NCBI RefSeq assembly: GCF_028747645.1
Contig: NZ_CP118100.1
Location: 558,001-622,000, forward strand
From: Microbacterium esteraromaticum
GTDB lineage: Bacteria > Actinomycetota > Actinomycetes > Actinomycetales > Microbacteriaceae
Length of the DNA stretch: 64,000 nucleotides
Direction: 5' to 3'
Under the pieces are notes generated by a model. That model had not been told where the DNA came from, searched no databases, and saw only the letters and a program-made list of their open reading frames with translations. Position numbers and translations under genes: made by a program. Below are positions 60,737 to 64,000 of this stretch, piece by piece (positions within the stretch are counted from its first letter, which is position 1; every line of letters starts with the position of its first letter).

Positions 60737-61375
60737 ATGACGGCATCCCGACTGCACCTGGTCCGGCACGGCGAGGTGCACAATCCCGCGCGCGTGCTCT
60801 ACGGCCGTCTTCCCGATTACCACCTGAGCGAGTCGGGGCGGCGGATGGCGCGCGCCGCCGCCGAGCACATCGCCTCGCTCGATCGCCCCGTGCGATCGTT
60901 GCGGTGCTCTCCGCTGGAGCGCACGCAGGAGTCGGCCGAGCCGTTCACCGAGCTGTTCGGGCTGGCGCCCACGCTCGATGAGCGCATCATCGAGCCGACG
61001 AACGTGTTCGAGGGGCGGCGCATGTCGCGGGCGCTGCGCGATCCGCGCAACTGGTGGCACCTGCGTCGTCCGTCGCTGCCCAGCTGGGGTGAGGCGTACA
61101 GTTCGATCGCCCAGCGGATGCAGGAGGCGATGAACGAGGCCTGGCACGGCACCGTGGAGTCCGCGACCGAGGGCGGCGACATCGTCTTCGTCTCGCACCA
61201 GGCGCCGATCTGGATCACCCACCTCTCGGTCGCGGGGTTGCCGCTGCGCCACGACCCTCGAACGAGGCGCTGCGCGCTGTCGAGCGTCACGAGCTTCGAG
61301 CGTGTGGGCGATGTGTGGCGTGAGGTCGACTATGCCGAGCCGGCGCCGAAGGGCATCGATCTCGGCGCTGTCTGA
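60737..61375 (+). CDS. Histidine phosphatase-superfamily protein
   Basis: 212 residues. Phospho-His motif VRHGEVHNP (Arg10, His11), second Arg in SLRCSPLERTQESAEP and the second His in FVSHQAPIWI. Substrate may be a phosphosugar, cofactor or protein; unknown. It follows the DUF5684 gene by two bases. Confidence 0.9.
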   Translation: MTASRLHLVRHGEVHNPARVLYGRLPDYHLSESGRRMARAAAEHIASLDRPVRSLRCSPLERTQESAEPFTELFGLAPTLDERIIEPTNVFEGRRMSRALRDPRNWWHLRRPSLPSWGEAYSSIAQRMQEAMNEAWHGTVESATEGGDIVFVSHQAPIWITHLSVAGLPLRHDPRTRRCALSSVTSFERVGDVWREVDYAEPAPKGIDLGAV

Positions 61376-61394
61376 GTGCCCGTGGGCGGGGCGG

Positions 61395-62294
61395 TCACTG
61401 CCCGTCGCCCGCGGCCAGCTGCATGGTGATGAACGACGCGGCTCGCTGCCCCGATGCGGCCGCCGAGATCACCGACGGCATGCCGCCTGCGGTGGCGGAC
61501 TGGGCGATGTCACCGGCGGCGAAGACGCCGGCGTGCGAGGTGCGGCCCACGTCGTCGATCTCGATCGCCCCGTTCGGCAGCATCCGCAGTCCGAGCTGCG
61601 CGGCGAACGGTGCGCGCTGCCGTGTGTCGCGGGGTGTCAGGAAGAGCGCGGCGACGTCGACGGCGGTGCCCGCGTCGACGCGCACGCCGTCGTCGGTCTC
61701 GGACACGGCGGCGACGGGCGCGGAATGCACGGTGACGTTCGCGTCGAGTAGACGGGAGCGGATGCCGGTATCCAGGCCGCCATCGTCGAACACGACCAGC
61801 TCGGCGGCGATCGGGCCCAGCAGCTGCGCCAGGTGCTCGATGCGGGCATCCGCGCCGAGCAGGCCGACGCGACGGTCGGTGAACTCGTGCCCATCACAGA
61901 ACGGGCAGTTGAACGCGCGGCGCCCCCACAGGCCATCGAGCCCGGGGACCGGCGGCAGCTCGTCGAGCATGCCGGTCGCCAGCAGCACGATGCGGGCGCG
62001 CAGGGTGCTGCCGTCGGCGAAGACGGCCTCGTATCCCGCATCCGCCGCTCGCACCGTCTCGACGGTGTCGTCGTGCACCGTCACGGTCGGGTAGGCGACC
62101 AGTTGGCGACGCGCGGTCGCGCGGAACTCCGTGGGCGGGGTGCCGTCGGCCGCGAGCACGTTGTGCATGTGGCGCACGTGCTCGTTGCGGTACCGGCCCG
62201 AGTCGATGAGAGCGGTGGTGCGGCGCATGCGCCCGAGCGTGAGAGCCGCCTGCAGACCGGCGGGGCCGGCTCCGATGATGATGACGTCGTGCAT
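61395..62294 (-). CDS. NAD(P)/FAD oxidoreductase, thioredoxin-reductase-like
   Basis: 299 residues from ATG 62294 (GGAGGAAGA site). FAD motif IIIGAGPAGLQAALTLG, redox pair C130-P-F-C133-D in FNCPFCDGHEF, and C-terminal FAD motif GVFAAGDIAQSA. The reductase-type CxxC makes disulfide reduction likely; no thioredoxin gene adjoins. Divergent from a MerR regulator whose operator lies between. Confidence 0.88.
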   Translation of the reverse strand: MHDVIIIGAGPAGLQAALTLGRMRRTTALIDSGRYRNEHVRHMHNVLAADGTPPTEFRATARRQLVAYPTVTVHDDTVETVRAADAGYEAVFADGSTLRARIVLLATGMLDELPPVPGLDGLWGRRAFNCPFCDGHEFTDRRVGLLGADARIEHLAQLLGPIAAELVVFDDGGLDTGIRSRLLDANVTVHSAPVAAVSETDDGVRVDAGTAVDVAALFLTPRDTRQRAPFAAQLGLRMLPNGAIEIDDVGRTSHAGVFAAGDIAQSATAGGMPSVISAAASGQRAASFITMQLAAGDGQ

Positions 62295-62340
62295 TCTTCT
62301 TCCTCCTGAGGGTGCGGTCCTTGCGTTCCTCACGAGTGTG

Positions 62341-62364
62341 TGACTTCATGTTGACATGAAGTCA
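62341..62364. promoter_or_regulatory. MerR-type operator, perfect inverted repeat
   Basis: TGACTTCATG (62341-62350) and CATGAAGTCA (62355-62364) are exact reverse complements around TTGA. The right arm contains the regulator's own ATG. On the minus strand TTGACT and CACACT lie 19 bp apart across the site, the long spacer typical of MerR-controlled promoters. Confidence 0.75.
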
Positions 62365-62766
62365 AGCGACCGGCATCCGTGGTCGATCGGCGACGTCGCC
62401 GAGCGGTTCGAGCTGCCCACCCACGTGCTGCGGCACTGGGAATCCATGGGGTTGCTGACGCCGCCCCGCGACAGCGGCGGGCGGCGGCGCTACGGCGAGG
62501 ACGACATCGTGCGCGTCGCGGTGATCCTGCGCAGCAAGGCCGCGGGCATGAGCCTCGATCAGATCGTCCACCTGCTCGAGCGCGACATGACCGGTCGCCA
62601 CGAGGTGCTGCACGCCCACCTGGACGATCTCGATCGGCGCATGGCCGAGATGCGGCACTCGAAGGCGATGACCGAGCACGCCCTGCGCTGCACCGCGCAC
62701 GACATCGCAGCCTGTCCGCGCTTCCGCGCCGAGGTCTCGGACATCATCGGAGACCTGCCCCGCTGA
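62356..62766 (+). CDS. MerR-family regulator
   Basis: 136 residues. Winged helix-turn-helix WSIGDVAERFELPTHVLRHW with GLLTPPRDSGGRRRY; a coiled-coil effector part with two Cys (RCTAHDIAACP) that could sense redox or metal. Its ATG lies inside the operator, so it is probably leaderless and autoregulated, and controls the divergent oxidoreductase. Confidence 0.88.
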   Translation: MKSSDRHPWSIGDVAERFELPTHVLRHWESMGLLTPPRDSGGRRRYGEDDIVRVAVILRSKAAGMSLDQIVHLLERDMTGRHEVLHAHLDDLDRRMAEMRHSKAMTEHALRCTAHDIAACPRFRAEVSDIIGDLPR

Positions 62767-62809
62767 CCGCTCGCACGGGGCCGCGCATGTCAGAGCGCGC
62801 ATAGGAAAC

Positions 62810-63466
62810 GTGCGTACGATTCCCAGCGTGTCATCTCGTGTTCCTTCTTCTCGTGGTGCCCGCAGCCGACGTTCTGTGAAGGTCGCGGCCGCGGCGATCG
62901 CCGCAGCACTGGCCGTCGGCCTCAGCGCGTGCTCGACCGATGACCCCGCCGCCGAGGCGTTCCGCAACGGCGACGAGAAGGCCTACACCTCGGCCGACTT
63001 CCGCACGCAGGAGATCCCACCCGCCGACCGTGGCGAGCCGGTCGAGTTCGGTGGCGTGACCGAGAACGGTGAGGAGTTCTCGAGCGCCGACATCAGCGGC
63101 CAGGTCGCCGTGGTCAACTTCTGGTACGCCGGGTGCGGCCCGTGCCGCCTCGAGGCTCCCGATCTGGAAGCCGTCTGGCAGATGCACCAGAAAGACGACG
63201 TCGCCTTCGTCGGCGTCAACATCTACGACCAGCCCGCCACGGCACTCGCGTTCGCCGAGACCTACGGCATCACCTACCCCAGCCTGATCGATGCGACCAC
63301 CGGCGAGGCCAAACTGGCCTTCGCTCAGGTGACGCCCATCCAGGCGCCTCCGACCACCCTCGTGCTCGACAAGCAAGGACGCGTCGCAGCACGCATCATC
63401 GGACCGATCGACGGAACCTCGATCCTGTCAACGATGATCAAGGACGTGCTGAAGGAGGAGGCGTGA
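62810..63466 (+). CDS. TlpA/ResA-family thioredoxin lipoprotein
   Basis: 218 residues if GTG 62810 is the start (GTG 62828 is an alternative). Signal with lipobox LSAC, then a thioredoxin fold with active site FWYAGC-G-P-C and cis-Pro in APPTTLVLD. It probably reduces apocytochrome c or other exported disulfides. GTG of ccdA overlaps its stop, so the two act together. Confidence 0.88.
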   Translation: MRTIPSVSSRVPSSRGARSRRSVKVAAAAIAAALAVGLSACSTDDPAAEAFRNGDEKAYTSADFRTQEIPPADRGEPVEFGGVTENGEEFSSADISGQVAVVNFWYAGCGPCRLEAPDLEAVWQMHQKDDVAFVGVNIYDQPATALAFAETYGITYPSLIDATTGEAKLAFAQVTPIQAPPTTLVLDKQGRVAARIIGPIDGTSILSTMIKDVLKEEA

Positions 63467-64000
63467 GCCCCGAAGCCGTCATCGGCGCCGGCGCTCTCTG
63501 GCTCGCGATCCCGCTGGCGATGCTTGCCGGGCTCGTCTCCTTCGTCTCACCCTGCGTGCTGCCCCTCGTGCCCGGCTACCTCGGGTTCATCGGTGGCGCC
63601 GCAGGCGCCGCCACGACCTCCGCAGAGGGCACGCAGACCCAGACCACGACGCGTCGGCGGATGCTGCTGGGTGTGCTGCTGTTCATCGCCGGCTTCACGG
63701 TCGTGTTCGTCGCCATCACCGCGCTGAGCGGCACGTTCGGGGCGTTCGTGTTGCAGTGGTCGGGACTGATCACGCAGATCCTCGGCGTGTTGATCATCAT
63801 CATGGGGCTGGTCTTTCTCGGCTTCTTCGGCTTCGCCCAGCGTGAGATGCGGATGCAGGTGAAGTCCAGCACCGGACTCATCGGCGCACCGCTGCTGGGT
63901 GTCGCTCTGGGCCTCAGCTGGGCGCCCTGCATGGGGCCGACCCTGACGGCGATCGTGGCACTGTCGTTCAACATGGGCACGCCGTGGCGGGCATCCCTGC
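63463..64000 (+). CDS. ccdA: Cytochrome c biogenesis protein CcdA (3' end cut by window)
   Basis: The first 179 residues are seen, start GTG 63463 overlapping the TlpA stop (GTGA) behind GGAGGAG. The paired cysteines lie in FVSPCVLPLVPGYLGF and SWAPCMGPTLTAI, which carry electrons from cytoplasmic thioredoxin across the membrane. TlpA-CcdA order is the usual start of an actinobacterial resABC/ccs cluster. Confidence 0.92.
   Translation, partial: MSPEAVIGAGALWLAIPLAMLAGLVSFVSPCVLPLVPGYLGFIGGAAGAATTSAEGTQTQTTTRRRMLLGVLLFIAGFTVVFVAITALSGTFGAFVLQWSGLITQILGVLIIIMGLVFLGFFGFAQREMRMQVKSSTGLIGAPLLGVALGLSWAPCMGPTLTAIVALSFNMGTPWRASL

Overview
The window is high-GC, densely coded DNA from an actinobacterium. 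The best guess is Microbacteriaceae, probably Microbacterium-like. The support is a BldC-type MerR-like regulator next to the 32-residue ribosomal protein bS22, IdeR/DtxR-type iron boxes, an ECF41-type sigma factor paired with an AhpD-like enzyme, many GTG starts and ATGA/GTGA gene overlaps, and sugar importers that lack their own ATPase. The genus is inferred from these traits, not proven. I see no rRNA, tRNA, CRISPR array, insertion sequence, integrase or phage gene, so this looks like ordinary chromosome.

Layout. 1-1.07 kb: truncated ECF41-like sigma factor and its AhpD partner with a matching promoter. 1.26-5.5 kb: threonine synthase, M20 peptidase, MFS transporter. 5.6-11.6 kb: a carbohydrate (possibly amino-sugar) locus with a 2-hydroxyacid dehydrogenase, a DeoR-LacI hybrid regulator, binding protein, two permeases and a Rid-like protein; one 14-bp operator-like word precedes both transcription units. 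11.8-18.4 kb: a translationally coupled peptide ABC importer ending in a tyrosine phosphatase, with a divergent GntR regulator. 18.4-19.3 kb: a phosphoesterase. 19.4-24.1 kb: iron-siderophore uptake (siderophore-interacting protein diverging from a binding protein-permease-permease-ATPase operon over two iron boxes). 24.2-36.9 kb: DNA and nucleotide metabolism (AlkA-like glycosylase, winged-helix regulator behind a cysteine-rich leader peptide, SbcD-SbcC, a nucleosidase, NAD synthetase, a very large nuclease-helicase fusion). 37-48.7 kb: upp, tadA, a CDF metal transporter, proC, a hydrolase, KtrAB potassium uptake, ArsR, BldC, bS22, a glutaredoxin, and an amino-acid ABC importer. 48.8-54 kb: a 1726-residue cell-surface lamin-tail/phosphoesterase protein with a sortase-like C-terminus. 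54-64 kb: a TauE-like permease, a second sugar importer, aspS, a histidine phosphatase, a thioredoxin-reductase-like protein with its MerR regulator, then TlpA and the start of CcdA.

The most unusual signals lie between genes. (1) Five intergenic elements consist of a short word repeated and then inverted. Four of them are exactly centrosymmetric quartets with an 18-19 bp step, although their words differ; all the words contain GAGA, or GACA in some arms. One has a perfect 46-bp palindrome at its centre. (2) A leaderless 33-codon reading frame ending in Cys-Cys-Arg-Met-Cys-Cys sits under a good promoter and is followed by mutually exclusive hairpins, upstream of a winged-helix regulator; this looks like cysteine-responsive attenuation. 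(3) A 15-codon reading frame overlaps the start of the hydroxyacid dehydrogenase. (4) The word GCATCC/GGATGC is strongly over-represented on both strands and in several reading frames.
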